The notes: generated from the letters alone by a model not told the origin. DNA of 64,000 nucleotides from Histidinibacterium lentulum (GCF_003789055.1 NZ_ML119088.1:158330-222329), one strand, 5' to 3'. Shown: positions 1 to 9,232, counted from the stretch's first letter. A program made the numbers and translations.

Positions 1-1
1 C

Positions 2-328
2 CTTCAGGTGATCCTCGGCCATCTGGGCGAAGGCATCACCTTCCAGCTTGCGCGGATCGACGAGGCGCTGTCCCGGCCCGGAAACCGGCCCTCGGATTTC
101 GCCGCCACCTTTCGCCGCAACGTGCACCTGACGACGAGCGGCTTCTTCTCCGACTCCGCCCTGAGGCTCTGCCTCGATGAGATGGGCGCCGACCGCATCC
201 TCTTCGCCGTCGACTGGCCCTTCGTCTCCAACACCGAGGGGACGGACTGGATCCGCGCCTTTCCGACCGATCCGGACACACGGGCGAGGATCCTGTCGGG
301 CAATGCCGAACGCCTTCTGGGGCTCTGA
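2..328 (+). CDS. Amidohydrolase (amidohydrolase_2 family), C-terminal part
   Basis: The gene enters from the left edge, so only about the last 108 residues are visible. They look like the C-terminal third of a metal-dependent TIM-barrel hydrolase or decarboxylase of the PF04909 type. The segment ILGHLGEG carries the usual metal-site His, and LFAVDWPF matches the family GxDxP strand with its catalytic Asp. The last residues form the typical terminal helix (NAERLLGL). Substrate cannot be told. It is followed 59 bp later by an isomerase-like TIM barrel in the same direction, so both probably belong to one catabolic operon. An internal GTG at position 8 is not a real start. Confidence 0.8.
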   Translation, partial: LQVILGHLGEGITFQLARIDEALSRPGNRPSDFAATFRRNVHLTTSGFFSDSALRLCLDEMGADRILFAVDWPFVSNTEGTDWIRAFPTDPDTRARILSGNAERLLGL

Positions 329-387
329 CACCGACCGGGAGAGGGATGCGACATGACTTTGACACTTCCGATGATGGGACCGACACG

Positions 388-1227
388 ATGACCGAGAGAT
401 TTGGGCGGCTCGCGCTGCACACCTGGACGATCGACACCACGCCGCTCGGCGAGGCGCTCGAGGCGATCAAGTCGGCCGGCTACGACGCGGCGGAGCTGCG
501 CCGGACCGATTTCAAGCGCTGCTACGAGGCCGGCCTGTCGAACGACGAGGTGCTCGAGATGATCCGGGCCAGCGGGGTCAGGGTCGCCGTGCTCGGGGTC
601 GAATACGGCTTCCTCTTCGCCACCGGCGCCGAGAGCAAGCGCATCTTCGAGGATCTTCACGTCTCCTGCCGGAATGCCGTGGCGCTGGGCTGCCCGCAGC
701 TGATGTCCGCCCCCGGCCCCTTTACCGGCTCGCTGAAGGATGCCGTGGGCCACCTGCGGACGGCAGCGGACATCGTGGCGGACTACGGGCTGAAGCTGTC
801 GATCGAGTTCAATTCCCAGCACGCCAACCTCAACTCGGTGGAGACCCAGCGCGAGCTCGTGACCGCGGCCGGAAAGCCGAACGTGGGCCTGCTGCTCGAC
901 GCCTATCACCTCGCCCGGAGCGGCCGGCCGGGGCGGACCTTCGAGGATGTCCCGGGCGAGGACATCATGCATTTCCAGTATTCCGATCTCTCTCCGAATC
1001 CCGTGACCGGGGTCAAGCGGCCCACCGACCGGCTCATGCCCGGCAAGGGCGTGATCCTGTGGACGGAGGTTTTCCAGCTCCTGCGCGAGAAGGGCTATAC
1101 CGGCCATCTCAGCTTCGAGGCGCCGAACCCCGCGCAATGGGAGCGTCCCCCCGCAGAGGTCTGCCGCGAGGGCGTGGAGCTGACCGAAGACCTGCTGCGC
1201 GCCGCCGTCCCCGATCCCGCGTCCTGA
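388..1227 (+). CDS. Sugar phosphate isomerase/epimerase-like TIM barrel
   Basis: 279 residues, full length for the AP-endonuclease-2 / xylose isomerase-like family (PF01261). The metal ligands appear in order: Glu in LSIEFNSQ, Asp and His in LLLDAYH, His in IMHFQYSD and Glu in LSFEAPNP. The likely role is aldose-ketose isomerisation or epimerisation of a sugar or sugar acid; the substrate is unknown. An in-frame ATG at 346 lies directly against a purine tract and adds 14 polar residues, so I prefer the ATG at 388, where the family-like sequence begins. It sits between an amidohydrolase and a Kelch protein on the same strand. Confidence 0.8.
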   Translation: MTERFGRLALHTWTIDTTPLGEALEAIKSAGYDAAELRRTDFKRCYEAGLSNDEVLEMIRASGVRVAVLGVEYGFLFATGAESKRIFEDLHVSCRNAVALGCPQLMSAPGPFTGSLKDAVGHLRTAADIVADYGLKLSIEFNSQHANLNSVETQRELVTAAGKPNVGLLLDAYHLARSGRPGRTFEDVPGEDIMHFQYSDLSPNPVTGVKRPTDRLMPGKGVILWTEVFQLLREKGYTGHLSFEAPNPAQWERPPAEVCREGVELTEDLLRAAVPDPAS

Positions 1228-1276
1228 CCGGCGCGGGTGCCAACCCGATCCATTCCAGAAAGGAAGGCCAGACACC

Positions 1277-2290
1277 ATGACCGCACCCCTCTTCCAGGGC
1301 CTCTTCGACAAGAGCATCACCGACATCCCCGCCGCCGCCGACAAGCAGCGCTACATGACCAGCGTGGCCCCCGCGGCGAAGAACCAGGGCCGCTGGATCG
1401 AACAGCCGCGCCTGCCGCATCCGGTGGGCGAGATGGGCGTGACCGAATGCCAGGGCCGCATCCACGTCTTCGGCGGCTATTCGAACCGCCGCGTCGACGG
1501 GAACTACCACCAGGTCTTCGATCCCGCCTCCGGCGAATGGAGCCTGAAGGCGGAGTTCCCGCACCGCTGCAACCACAATTCCGCCGCCGCCATCGGCGGG
1601 CGGATCTACAGCTTCGGCGGCTTCGTCGAGCAGAACCGCTGCCCGCATTCGAAATGCTTCGTCTACGACACGGCCAGCGACACCTGGGAGTCCATCGCGC
1701 CGATCTCCCGACCGCGCGGCGCGATCTTCGCCATCGTCCTGAACGACAGGATCCACCTCCTCGGCGGCCGCGACGTGCGGTCCGTCGAATGGCACGAGGT
1801 CTACGACCCCGAGACCGACAGCTACACCGATCTCGGCCCGATGATGGGCTCGACCAAGACCCAGCCCTACGCGGGCCAGCGCGACCACATGGGCGTCGTC
1901 GTGGTGGACGGGAAGATCCACGCCATCGGCGGGCGGATGGACAGCTACGACTTCAACACCGGCCTGCACGGCGTCTATGACCCGCAATCCGACAGCTGGT
2001 CCTTCCGCGCGCCCCTGCCGGTGCCCCGCAGCGGGCCGTCGGCCGCCTATGTCAACGGCCGGATCGTTGTGTTCGGCGGCGAGGCCACCGGCAAGGTCTT
2101 CGGCACCAACGAGGCCTACGACCCCGAGACGGACAGCTGGGAGGCGCTGGCGCCCATGCCCGTGCCGCGCCACGGCCTGCACGGCGCCACCGTCGCGGTG
2201 ATCGGCGACATGGTCCACGTCCCCGGCGGCGGTCCCGTCCCCGGCGGCAGCGTCCAGGGCGCCTATCACGACGCCTTCACCCTGGCCTGA
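1277..2290 (+). CDS. Kelch-repeat beta-propeller protein
   Basis: 337 residues made of about six Kelch repeats. Each blade shows a GG doublet followed by a Y/W-containing strand, for example HVFGGYSN, IYSFGGF, HLLGGRD, HAIGGRM, VVFGGEA and the terminal VPGGG. No signal peptide is visible, so it is probably cytosolic. Related bacterial propellers act on sugars (N-acetylneuraminate epimerase is one), but nothing here fixes a substrate. It follows the isomerase-like gene by 49 bp and precedes a lactonase-like hydrolase by 61 bp, so a role in the same sugar-acid or aromatic pathway is an inference from context. Confidence 0.75.
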   Translation: MTAPLFQGLFDKSITDIPAAADKQRYMTSVAPAAKNQGRWIEQPRLPHPVGEMGVTECQGRIHVFGGYSNRRVDGNYHQVFDPASGEWSLKAEFPHRCNHNSAAAIGGRIYSFGGFVEQNRCPHSKCFVYDTASDTWESIAPISRPRGAIFAIVLNDRIHLLGGRDVRSVEWHEVYDPETDSYTDLGPMMGSTKTQPYAGQRDHMGVVVVDGKIHAIGGRMDSYDFNTGLHGVYDPQSDSWSFRAPLPVPRSGPSAAYVNGRIVVFGGEATGKVFGTNEAYDPETDSWEALAPMPVPRHGLHGATVAVIGDMVHVPGGGPVPGGSVQGAYHDAFTLA

Positions 2291-2351
2291 CCTGCCGGCC
2301 CGGCGCACCGCGCCGGGCCGCGCGCCCCTCCCGCCCCCAAAGGAGACCGCC

Positions 2352-3149
2352 ATGACCACGACCCGTGTCGCGCTGCCGGACGGCGTGTCGCTCGCCACCC
2401 GCCTCGACGGGCCCGAGGACGCGCCCGTCATCATCCTGTCGAACTCGCTCGGCGCGAACCTCGCCATGTGGGACGGCCAGATCGACCTCCTGACCCGCAA
2501 GTACCGCGTCCTGCGCTACGACCAGCGCGGCCACGGCGGCAGCGACGCGCCGCCCGGCGCCTACGGCTTCGACATGCTCGTGGCCGACGTGGTGGCGCTG
2601 ATGGATCACCACGGCATCGAGCGGGCCGATTTCATGGGCCTCTCCATGGGCGCCATGACCGGCATGGGCCTCGCCCTCGCCCATCCGGACCGGTTCGGCC
2701 GCATGGTGCTTGCCGACGCGAAATCCGTGGCCACCGACGCCTACAAGGCGATGTGGGACGGCCGGATCGAGACGATCCGCACCGAGGGCATCGGCAAGGT
2801 CGCGGAGGCCTCGCTCGGCCTGTGGTTCACCGAGGACTTCCGCGCCGCCCATCCCGATGCCACAGAGGCGGCCCGCCGGATGATCGCCGCCACCGATCCC
2901 GATGGCTACATCTCGAGCTGCCACGCCCTGCGGGAGCTCGACTATCTGAAGGATCTCCCCCGGATCGCCCTGCCGGTGCTCTATCTCTGCGGCGGCGAGG
3001 ACAAGGGCGCGCCGCCCGACGAGATGCGGCACATGGCCGAGGTCACGCCGGGCGCGCGCTATGTGGAGATCCCCGCAGCGGGCCATGTCTCGAACATCAA
3101 CCGGCCCGAGGCCTTCAACGCGGCGGTGGCGGAGTTCCTGGGCCTCTGA
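2352..3149 (+). CDS. Alpha/beta hydrolase, 3-oxoadipate enol-lactonase-like
   Basis: 265 residues, the usual size for PcaD-type enol-lactonases. The oxyanion strand is followed by LRYDQRGHGGSD, the nucleophile elbow is GLSMGAM, an acidic residue follows CGGEDKG and the catalytic His is in AAGHVSNINRP. The PcaD pattern (hydrolysis of 3-oxoadipate enol-lactone) is the closest I recognise, but general lactonases look alike and no other protocatechuate genes are seen here. A clear AAGGAGA Shine-Dalgarno site precedes the ATG. Last gene of the rightward set; it converges with the outer-membrane protein gene. Confidence 0.75.
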   Translation: MTTTRVALPDGVSLATRLDGPEDAPVIILSNSLGANLAMWDGQIDLLTRKYRVLRYDQRGHGGSDAPPGAYGFDMLVADVVALMDHHGIERADFMGLSMGAMTGMGLALAHPDRFGRMVLADAKSVATDAYKAMWDGRIETIRTEGIGKVAEASLGLWFTEDFRAAHPDATEAARRMIAATDPDGYISSCHALRELDYLKDLPRIALPVLYLCGGEDKGAPPDEMRHMAEVTPGARYVEIPAAGHVSNINRPEAFNAAVAEFLGL

Positions 3150-3209
3150 CCGGCTTTGCAGCGCCCAGCCGCCCGGCCTGCAAGAAGTGCCCGACCCCCG
3201 GACCTCGGC

Positions 3210-3977
3210 TCAGAACCGCCAGGTCGCGCCGATGAGGGGGCCGCTCAGGTAGCCCTCGAACCGGGTCCCGCCGTCGCGGTAGTCGAGATAGAGATGCCGC
3301 CAGCCCGCGGAGAGATAGAGGTTGTCGGTGGCCTGGTAGTTCGCGGTGACGACGCCTTGCCAGGTGCTCTCCGATCCGACGCCGAAGCCGCCGACATCGG
3401 CATAGCCGATCAGCGACCAGCGCGGGGCGACCTCGGTGTTGACGCGCAGCGCGAGGATCGGGTCGGTGAAGGTCACCTCGCGCTCGGCGCGGACACCGGC
3501 CAGCGGCACCTCCACGAGACCGTTCAGCCGCCAGTGACGGAACCCGCCCAGCAGATCGACCGTGGTTCCGGCGGCGGGCCGGAAGCGCTGGCCGGCGGCC
3601 AGCGTGACGGAGGTGATGTCCACCTCCCCCGCTGCCGGAACCCCGGGCGGCACCAGCCCGTCCCGCGAGGAGGCGCTGTAGGTGAAATCTCCCACCACCA
3701 CGAAATCGCCCCGGCGCACGAGGCCGGTGGCGAAGAAGGCGCCGTCGAGATCCTCGAGAACCTCGCTCAGGGACTTGTCGAAGGAGAGGGTGGGCGCCCC
3801 GGTGAAGGGCGTGAGATCGCCGCCGACGCCTGCGCCCCAGCCATAGAGGGTGACCTGTCCGGACCAGTCGGACGCGCCGGTCTGGGCCTCGGCGGTCGCG
3901 GGCAGGCCGACCGTCCCGAAGGCGAGCAGCGCCACGGCGGCAAGGGACCGGGCGGGGGCGGGCAGGGTCATCGGCAT
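3210..3977 (-). CDS. Outer-membrane beta-barrel protein
   Basis: 255 residues with an N-terminal signal peptide (hydrophobic SLAAVALLAFGTVGLPATAEA). The mature part consists of alternating amphipathic strands rich in Gly, Tyr and Trp and ends in GATWRF, the C-terminal aromatic signal used by the BAM machinery. I recognise no narrower family. The start codon overlaps the stop codon of the upstream amidohydrolase by one base (TGATG), so the two are almost certainly translationally coupled. A porin-like or scaffold role linked to the exported amidohydrolase is possible but only inferred. Confidence 0.7.
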   Translation of the reverse strand: MPMTLPAPARSLAAVALLAFGTVGLPATAEAQTGASDWSGQVTLYGWGAGVGGDLTPFTGAPTLSFDKSLSEVLEDLDGAFFATGLVRRGDFVVVGDFTYSASSRDGLVPPGVPAAGEVDITSVTLAAGQRFRPAAGTTVDLLGGFRHWRLNGLVEVPLAGVRAEREVTFTDPILALRVNTEVAPRWSLIGYADVGGFGVGSESTWQGVVTANYQATDNLYLSAGWRHLYLDYRDGGTRFEGYLSGPLIGATWRF

Positions 3978-5437
3978 CAGAGGGTCTCCTTGAAGACGCG
4001 CCCGTCCTTCATGACGAGCCTGAGGGTGGAGTCGGGATCGCCGAGGAAGGCGAGATCGGTTTCCGGATCGCCGTCCCAGACGAGGAGGTCGGCCAGGGCG
4101 CCTTCGGCGATCACCCCCAGCCGCCCGTCATAGGGCGCGCGGGGCCCCGAGAGCGCCAGCAGGTCGCCCGCGGCCCCGGTGGCCATGCGCAGCGCCTCCA
4201 GCGGCGACATGAAGCGCGCAAGTTTCGCAAGCTGGCGGCCCTGGCTGGACGACCCGCCGGGGTTCATCAGGATGTCGGTCCCGAAGGCCATGTTCACGCC
4301 CTCGGCCCGGCCTTCCTCGAAGGCGCGCACGGTGCCCTCGGCCACTTCGAGCTGCTTCGCGCGCTGGATCGGGTCGGTGCGGGGGTTGGCGTCCTCGTCG
4401 GCGAGGAAGGGCTGGATCGACCACCAGGCGCCTTCCTCGCGCATCATGCGGATCGTCTCGGTATCGGCGAGCTGGCCGTGCTCGATGGATTTGACGCCCG
4501 CGCGCAGCGACCGCCGGATGCCCTCGGGGGTGTAGACATGGGCGCAGACATAGGTGCCCCAGTCGGCGGCTGCGCGCACGGCGGCCTCCATCTCCTCCTC
4601 GAGGAACTGCGCCGTGTCGAGCGGATCGTAGAGCGACGACACCCCGCCGCCGGCCATGATCTTGATCTGACTCGCGCCCCTCATCAGCTGCTCGCGGGTG
4701 CGGCGCAGCACCTCGTCGCGCCCGTCCGCGATGGCGGCGACGCCGGTGCGCTCGGTGTAATCCGCGGGATCGGCGTCCATCCGGGGCAGGCTGCTCAGCA
4801 GCCGGAAGTCGCCGTGACCCGAGGTCTGGGAGATCATCGCGCCCGAAGGGAAGATGCGCGGACCGGCCACCACGCCGCGGTCCACGGCCATCTTGAGGCC
4901 GAACACGGGACCACCGGTGTCGCGCACGGTGGTGAAGCCGCGCATCAGCGTGGCGCCCGCCTCCTGGCCGGAGACCAGGTGGACGAAGGCGATGTCCTGG
5001 GTCAGCGCCACGATCTGGCTCACGCTCACGAGGGTCGCGTGCCAGTGGCAGTCGATCAGGCCCGGCGTGACCGCCCGGCCGCCGCAGTCGATCACCTCGG
5101 CCTCAGCCGGCCCGGTGCCCGCCGCGGGCAGGGCGGTGATGCGGCTGCCCTCGATCAGGATATCGCGCCCGGTCTGCATCGCGAGCGTCGTGCCGTCGAA
5201 ATAGCGCAGGTTGGTCAGAAGCTTCGGCCGCCCCGGCGTCTGTGCCCGAAGCTCGGTCGGCGCAAGGCCGAAGCCCGCGAAAAGGCCCACGACAGCGGCG
5301 CTGCCGCCGAGGAACTCCCGCCGGGAGATATCCGCCTCGATCCGGGCCATGGCCCTCCGTGTCTCCGGTGCGCCGCAGAGACAGGGGTTGATGGCGTCGG
5401 CGCCGCTCTCGGCGCTCTGGCAGCAGGTGTAACACAT
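3977..5437 (-). CDS. Exported metal-dependent amidohydrolase (imidazolonepropionase/prolidase type)
   Basis: 486 residues. A twin-arginine signal is visible (SRREFLGGSAAVVGL, ending near LRAQ), so it is probably exported folded to the periplasm. All amidohydrolase metal motifs are present in order: DCHWH (HxH), IKIMAGGG with the Lys that is carboxylated, CAHVY, SIEHG and the catalytic Asp in FGTDI. Similar proteins act as Xaa-Pro dipeptidases or amidases; the substrate is unknown. I chose the ATG at 5437 because of its GAGGGG Shine-Dalgarno site. The upstream in-frame ATG at 5488 lacks one. A Cys-rich stretch (MCYTCC...CLC) before the Tat motif is unusual. Confidence 0.8.
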   Translation of the reverse strand: MCYTCCQSAESGADAINPCLCGAPETRRAMARIEADISRREFLGGSAAVVGLFAGFGLAPTELRAQTPGRPKLLTNLRYFDGTTLAMQTGRDILIEGSRITALPAAGTGPAEAEVIDCGGRAVTPGLIDCHWHATLVSVSQIVALTQDIAFVHLVSGQEAGATLMRGFTTVRDTGGPVFGLKMAVDRGVVAGPRIFPSGAMISQTSGHGDFRLLSSLPRMDADPADYTERTGVAAIADGRDEVLRRTREQLMRGASQIKIMAGGGVSSLYDPLDTAQFLEEEMEAAVRAAADWGTYVCAHVYTPEGIRRSLRAGVKSIEHGQLADTETIRMMREEGAWWSIQPFLADEDANPRTDPIQRAKQLEVAEGTVRAFEEGRAEGVNMAFGTDILMNPGGSSSQGRQLAKLARFMSPLEALRMATGAAGDLLALSGPRAPYDGRLGVIAEGALADLLVWDGDPETDLAFLGDPDSTLRLVMKDGRVFKETL

Positions 5438-5635
5438 CGTCTCGCCCCTCGAAGACCGACGCTGCGCGAACGACGGTATCACCTCCACTTGACAAAGAGG
5501 CTACGGCCCAGCCGACGTGGGGTCAATTCACGAAGCGCGACCCCCGAAGAGCGGGAAGGCAGCGGACGAAATCTCTGGGAAGTCAGGATATTTCCATGAT
5601 ATCAATATCTTGAAGGGGCGTTTCATCGTGAAACG

Positions 5636-5965
5636 TTACTCTGCGTCGATCTCGACGGTCTGGATCAGCGCCCCCGAGGCGCGCGAGAAGACGAAGATCC
5701 GGTCGTCCGACCCCACCACGGCGATCCAGTCCGCTCCTTGCGTGAAGGCCCGCGCCTCCACCCCCTCGGGCAGCGAAATCCGCTCTGGCAAGGGCAGCGG
5801 GTCCGCGCTAAGTCGCAGGACGAGGGCGGCGATCAGGATCGTGAAGCCCGCGATCATCACGACCGTCAGCACCGTGACGAGCCTCATCAGGAGGCGCAGG
5901 TGCGGCGGCAGCCTGGGATCGCCCTCTGCCTCGCGATCTTCGTCCGGAGAGTTCCCCGCCGCCAA
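5636..5965 (-). CDS. Small single-pass membrane protein, DUF6476-like
   Basis: Up to 109 residues: an acidic cytosolic head, one membrane helix (VTVLTVVMIAGFTILIAALVL) and a small beta-rich outer domain containing RIFVFSRASG. It matches my memory of the DUF6476 family found next to rluD in Rhodobacterales; function unknown. The longest reading starts at a TTG at 5965, which shares one base with the ATG of rluD on the other strand. An ATG at 5887, just before the membrane helix, is the alternative start. Confidence 0.65.
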   Translation of the reverse strand: MAAGNSPDEDREAEGDPRLPPHLRLLMRLVTVLTVVMIAGFTILIAALVLRLSADPLPLPERISLPEGVEARAFTQGADWIAVVGSDDRIFVFSRASGALIQTVEIDAE

Positions 5966-6993
5966 TGCCGCCCTCCGTCGTCACCTTCCGGATCGCCCCC
6001 GATCCCCCGCCGCGCCTTGATAAGGCGCTGGCCCGCGATGTGCCAGAGGAGGCCGCCCTCAGCCGCTCGCGCCTCGCCCGGATCATCCCCGAGGGCGCGG
6101 TGCGCGTGAACGGCGTGGTGGTGACCTCTCCCAAGGCCCGCGTGGGCGTCGGCGACGCCGTCGAGATCGCCCTCGATCTCGAGCAGGACAGCCACATGGG
6201 CGCCGAGGCGATCCCGCTCGACATCCGCTACGAGGACGACGAGATCATCGTGGTGATGAAACCCCCCGGCCTCGTCGTCCACCCCGCGCCCGGCACCCCC
6301 GACGGGACGCTGGTGAACGCCCTGATCCATCACTGCGGCACGAGCCTGTCCGGCGTCGGCGGAGAGCGGCGGCCCGGGATCGTGCACCGGCTCGACAAGG
6401 ACACGTCGGGGCTGATGGTCGCCGCCAAGACCGACCGCGCCCACCACGCGCTGCAGGTCCAGTTCGAGGCCCGCGAGGTGGAGAGGCTCTACCGCGCGGT
6501 CTGCTTCGGCGTGCCGGACGCCGCCGATCCGCGTCTCGCCGGCATCCGCGGCACGAGCTTCGAGGCGGGCGGCGTGCTGAAGATCGACGCGCCGCTCGCC
6601 CGCCACCGCACCGACCGCCAGCGCCAGGCGGTGACCTGGTCCGGCGGCCGCCATGCCGTGACGCGGGTCCGCGTGATCGAGACCTTCGGCCACCCCGCCG
6701 CCGCCGCGCTCGTCGAATGCCGGCTGGAGACCGGGCGCACGCACCAGATCCGCGTCCACATGGCCCATGTCGGCCACGGCCTGATCGGCGATCCCGTCTA
6801 CGGCGGCCGCCGACGCCTGTCCGCCCGGTCCGTGCCGGCGGAGGGCCGCGCGGCGGCGGAAGGCTTTCCCCGCCAGGCCCTCCATGCGGCCACGCTGGGG
6901 TTCCGGCACCCCGCCTCGGGCAAGTTCCTGCGCTTCTCCGCTGACCTGCCGCCCGATCTCCGGGCGCTTGTCGAGGCCCTGCGACCGGCGTGA
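5965..6993 (+). CDS. rluD: Ribosomal large-subunit pseudouridine synthase, RluA/RluD family
   Basis: 342 residues. An N-terminal S4 RNA-binding domain (about residues 15-75, with VRVNGVVV) is followed by the catalytic domain with the hallmark HRLDKDTSGL, where the Asp is the catalytic nucleophile, and the later TGRTHQIRVHM motif. RluD-type enzymes make the pseudouridines of 23S rRNA helix 69. The placement between a DUF6476 gene and rpoH is a conserved Rhodobacterales order, which supports the assignment to RluD rather than RluC or RluA. The ATG at 5965 shares a base with the divergent gene's TTG. Confidence 0.88.
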   Translation: MPPSVVTFRIAPDPPPRLDKALARDVPEEAALSRSRLARIIPEGAVRVNGVVVTSPKARVGVGDAVEIALDLEQDSHMGAEAIPLDIRYEDDEIIVVMKPPGLVVHPAPGTPDGTLVNALIHHCGTSLSGVGGERRPGIVHRLDKDTSGLMVAAKTDRAHHALQVQFEAREVERLYRAVCFGVPDAADPRLAGIRGTSFEAGGVLKIDAPLARHRTDRQRQAVTWSGGRHAVTRVRVIETFGHPAAAALVECRLETGRTHQIRVHMAHVGHGLIGDPVYGGRRRLSARSVPAEGRAAAEGFPRQALHAATLGFRHPASGKFLRFSADLPPDLRALVEALRPA

Positions 6994-7107
6994 TACGCGC
7001 AGACGGAGTTGAAACGCCCCTCACATGTGCGAGAACGCACGGCAATCGGGTTGGAACTATTGCCTTGTTGAGGTCATCTTTTCTTAGGAGATGGCCGTTA
7101 CGCAGGG

Positions 7108-7136
7108 TTGACCGCCGCTGTTACCGCCACCATATC
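7108..7136 (+). promoter_or_regulatory. Candidate sigma-70-type promoter of rpoH
   Basis: TTGACC (7108-7113) and CATATC (7131-7136) are separated by 17 bp and lie 35 bp before the rpoH start. The -35 is good, the -10 matches only half of the consensus. This is a pattern match only. Confidence 0.35.
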
Positions 7137-7170
7137 CATGTTAAGCCCATATACATTGGGAGGGGCAGAC

Positions 7171-8067
7171 ATGTCGACTTACGCAAATCTTCCGGCGCCC
7201 TCGCCGGAGCAGGGCCTGAACCGGTACCTGCAGGAAATCCGACGGTTCCCGATGCTGGAGCCCGAAGAGGAATACATGCTGGCGAAACGCTGGGTGGAGG
7301 CCGAGGATACCGAGGCCGCCCACAAGCTGGTGACCAGCCACCTGCGGCTCGCCGCGAAGATCGCCATGGGCTATCGCGGCTACGGCCTGCCGCAGGCGGA
7401 GGTCATCTCCGAGGCGAACGTGGGCCTGATGCAGGCGGTGAAGCGGTTCGACCCGGAAAAGGGTTTCCGCCTCGCGACCTACGCCATGTGGTGGATCCGC
7501 GCCTCGATCCAGGAATACATCCTGCGGTCCTGGAGCCTGGTGAAGCTGGGGACCACCTCGGCGCAGAAGAAACTGTTCTTCAACCTGCGCAAGGCCAAGG
7601 CCCGGATCGGCGCGCTGGAAGAGGGCGACCTGCGGCCCGAGAACGTCGCGCGGATCGCCCATGACCTCGGCGTGACGGAGCAGGAGGTCGTGTCGATGAA
7701 CCGGCGCCTGTCCGGCGGCGACGCCTCGCTCAACGCCCAGGTGGGCCGCGAGGACGACGGGACCGCCCAGTGGCAGGACTGGCTCGAGGACGAGGACGCG
7801 GACCAGGCCACCGCCTACGAGGAGCGCGACGAGCTCGAATCCCGGCGAGAGTTGCTGGCGGCGGCGATGGATGTGCTGAACGACCGCGAGCGGGATATCC
7901 TCGTCCAGCGCCGCCTCAAGGACGAGGTGGTGACACTGGAGGAGCTGTCGGCCCAGTACGACGTGAGCCGCGAGCGGATCCGCCAGATCGAGGTGCGGGC
8001 CTTCGAGAAGCTGCAGAAGCGGATGCAGGAACTGGCGCGCGAGAAGGGCATGCTGACCCCCGCCTGA
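7171..8067 (+). CDS. rpoH: RNA polymerase heat-shock sigma factor (sigma-32)
   Basis: 298 residues. Region 2 is visible as LRLAAKIAMGYRGYGLP and YAMWWIRASIQEYILRSWSLVK, and region 4 ends in the HTH with YDVSRERIRQIEVRAFEKL. The stretch between regions 2 and 3 (TTSAQKKLFFNLRKAK) matches the RpoH box typical of sigma-32 rather than sigma-70. It directs heat-shock and, in many Rhodobacterales, oxidative-stress genes. The ATG at 7171 has a GGGAGGGG ribosome-binding site; the longer in-frame reading from 7108 begins inside the probable promoter. Confidence 0.92.
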   Translation: MSTYANLPAPSPEQGLNRYLQEIRRFPMLEPEEEYMLAKRWVEAEDTEAAHKLVTSHLRLAAKIAMGYRGYGLPQAEVISEANVGLMQAVKRFDPEKGFRLATYAMWWIRASIQEYILRSWSLVKLGTTSAQKKLFFNLRKAKARIGALEEGDLRPENVARIAHDLGVTEQEVVSMNRRLSGGDASLNAQVGREDDGTAQWQDWLEDEDADQATAYEERDELESRRELLAAAMDVLNDRERDILVQRRLKDEVVTLEELSAQYDVSRERIRQIEVRAFEKLQKRMQELAREKGMLTPA

Positions 8068-8095
8068 CGCGGTCGAGGTCGGTGACTTCGGGCCT

Positions 8096-8119
8096 CCGGC
8101 GGCGACATCATGCCGCCGG
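8096..8119 (+). terminator. Hairpin after rpoH
   Basis: A perfect 8-bp stem (CCGGCGGC / GCCGCCGG) with an 8-nt loop lies 28 bp after the rpoH stop. No T-run follows, so it may slow or protect transcripts rather than end them alone. Confidence 0.4.
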
Positions 8120-8250
8120 GGCGCAGCCGTCGGTGCCGATGGCGTGACGGACGGGCATCCCCGGCGGGATCAATGGATCGCAACCGACATGGAGAGGCCT
8201 TGCCATCCCGGCATGGGTCCGGTCTGGTGCCGCGCGGGAGGACCAGAGAC

Positions 8251-9222
8251 ATGACCGATCCGATCCGTTGGGGCGTCCTCGGCGCCGCGAATTTCGCGCG
8301 GAACCACATGGCGCCGGCGATCCACGCGGCGCGCGGTGCCGAGTTGTCCGCGCTCGCCACCTCGTCGGAGGACAAGGCGGCGCCGTTCCGGGAGTTCGCA
8401 CCGGGCCTGAAGGTTCATGGCAGCTACGAGGCGCTTCTTGCGGATCCGGAGATCGACGCGGTCTATGTGCCGCTGCCGAACCATCTGCATTGCGAATGGG
8501 CGCTGAAGGCGCTGGAGGCGGGCAAGCATGTCCTCGTCGAGAAGCCGATGGGCCTGAAGGCCACGGACTTCGATCCGGTGATCGCGGCGCGGGACCGGAC
8601 GGGCCTTCTGGCGGCCGAGGCCTTCATGATCGTGCACCACCCGCAGTTCCGGCGCGCGCGCGAGCTGGTGCAGGGCGGGGCGATCGGGCCGCTGGTGCAG
8701 GTCGACTGCGTGTTTTCCTTCATGAACCGCGACGGCGAGAACATCCGCAACCGGCCCGAAACGGGCGGCGGCGCCATGGGCGATATCGGCGTCTATGCGC
8801 TGGGCTCGGCGCGGTTCGTCACCGGCGCGGAGCCCGACGCGGTGGACCATGCCGATATCGTGCGCGAGAACGGGGTCGACGTGACAGCGCGGATCGCAGC
8901 GCGGTTCCCGGGCTTCATTTACTCGGGAACGGTGTCGATGCGGGCCTTTCCTCGGCAATACATCGCGTTTCACGGGGAGGACGGCGTGCTGACGCTCACC
9001 TGTCCGTTCAACGCGGGCGTCTTCGACCAGGCGGAGCTGCGGCTTGAGCGCGGGGCCGGGCGGGTCGAGGTCGAGAGATGGCCCGGCGTGAACCAGTATG
9101 TGCTGCAGGTGGAGGCATGCGGCCATTCCGTGCGCGACGGGGCGGCCTATCCCTGCCCGCTGGAGTTCAGCCGCGGCACCCAGACGATGATCGACATGGT
9201 CTTTGCCGCTGCCGAAGGGTAA
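8251..9222 (+). CDS. Gfo/Idh/MocA-family NAD(P)-dependent oxidoreductase
   Basis: 323 residues. The N-terminal Rossmann fold starts GVLGAANFA and continues to AGKHVLVEKPMGLK, whose EKP Lys is the family catalytic/cofactor residue. The C-terminal half is the alpha/beta domain with GGGAMGDIGVYAL. It probably oxidises a cyclic polyol, sugar or trans-dihydrodiol; the exact substrate is not readable. The ATG at 8251 has a GGGAGGA site about 9 bp upstream. The in-frame extension back to 8110 crosses the hairpin after rpoH and is not credible. Confidence 0.85.
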   Translation: MTDPIRWGVLGAANFARNHMAPAIHAARGAELSALATSSEDKAAPFREFAPGLKVHGSYEALLADPEIDAVYVPLPNHLHCEWALKALEAGKHVLVEKPMGLKATDFDPVIAARDRTGLLAAEAFMIVHHPQFRRARELVQGGAIGPLVQVDCVFSFMNRDGENIRNRPETGGGAMGDIGVYALGSARFVTGAEPDAVDHADIVRENGVDVTARIAARFPGFIYSGTVSMRAFPRQYIAFHGEDGVLTLTCPFNAGVFDQAELRLERGAGRVEVERWPGVNQYVLQVEACGHSVRDGAAYPCPLEFSRGTQTMIDMVFAAAEG

Positions 9223-9232
9223 ATTGCCACCG

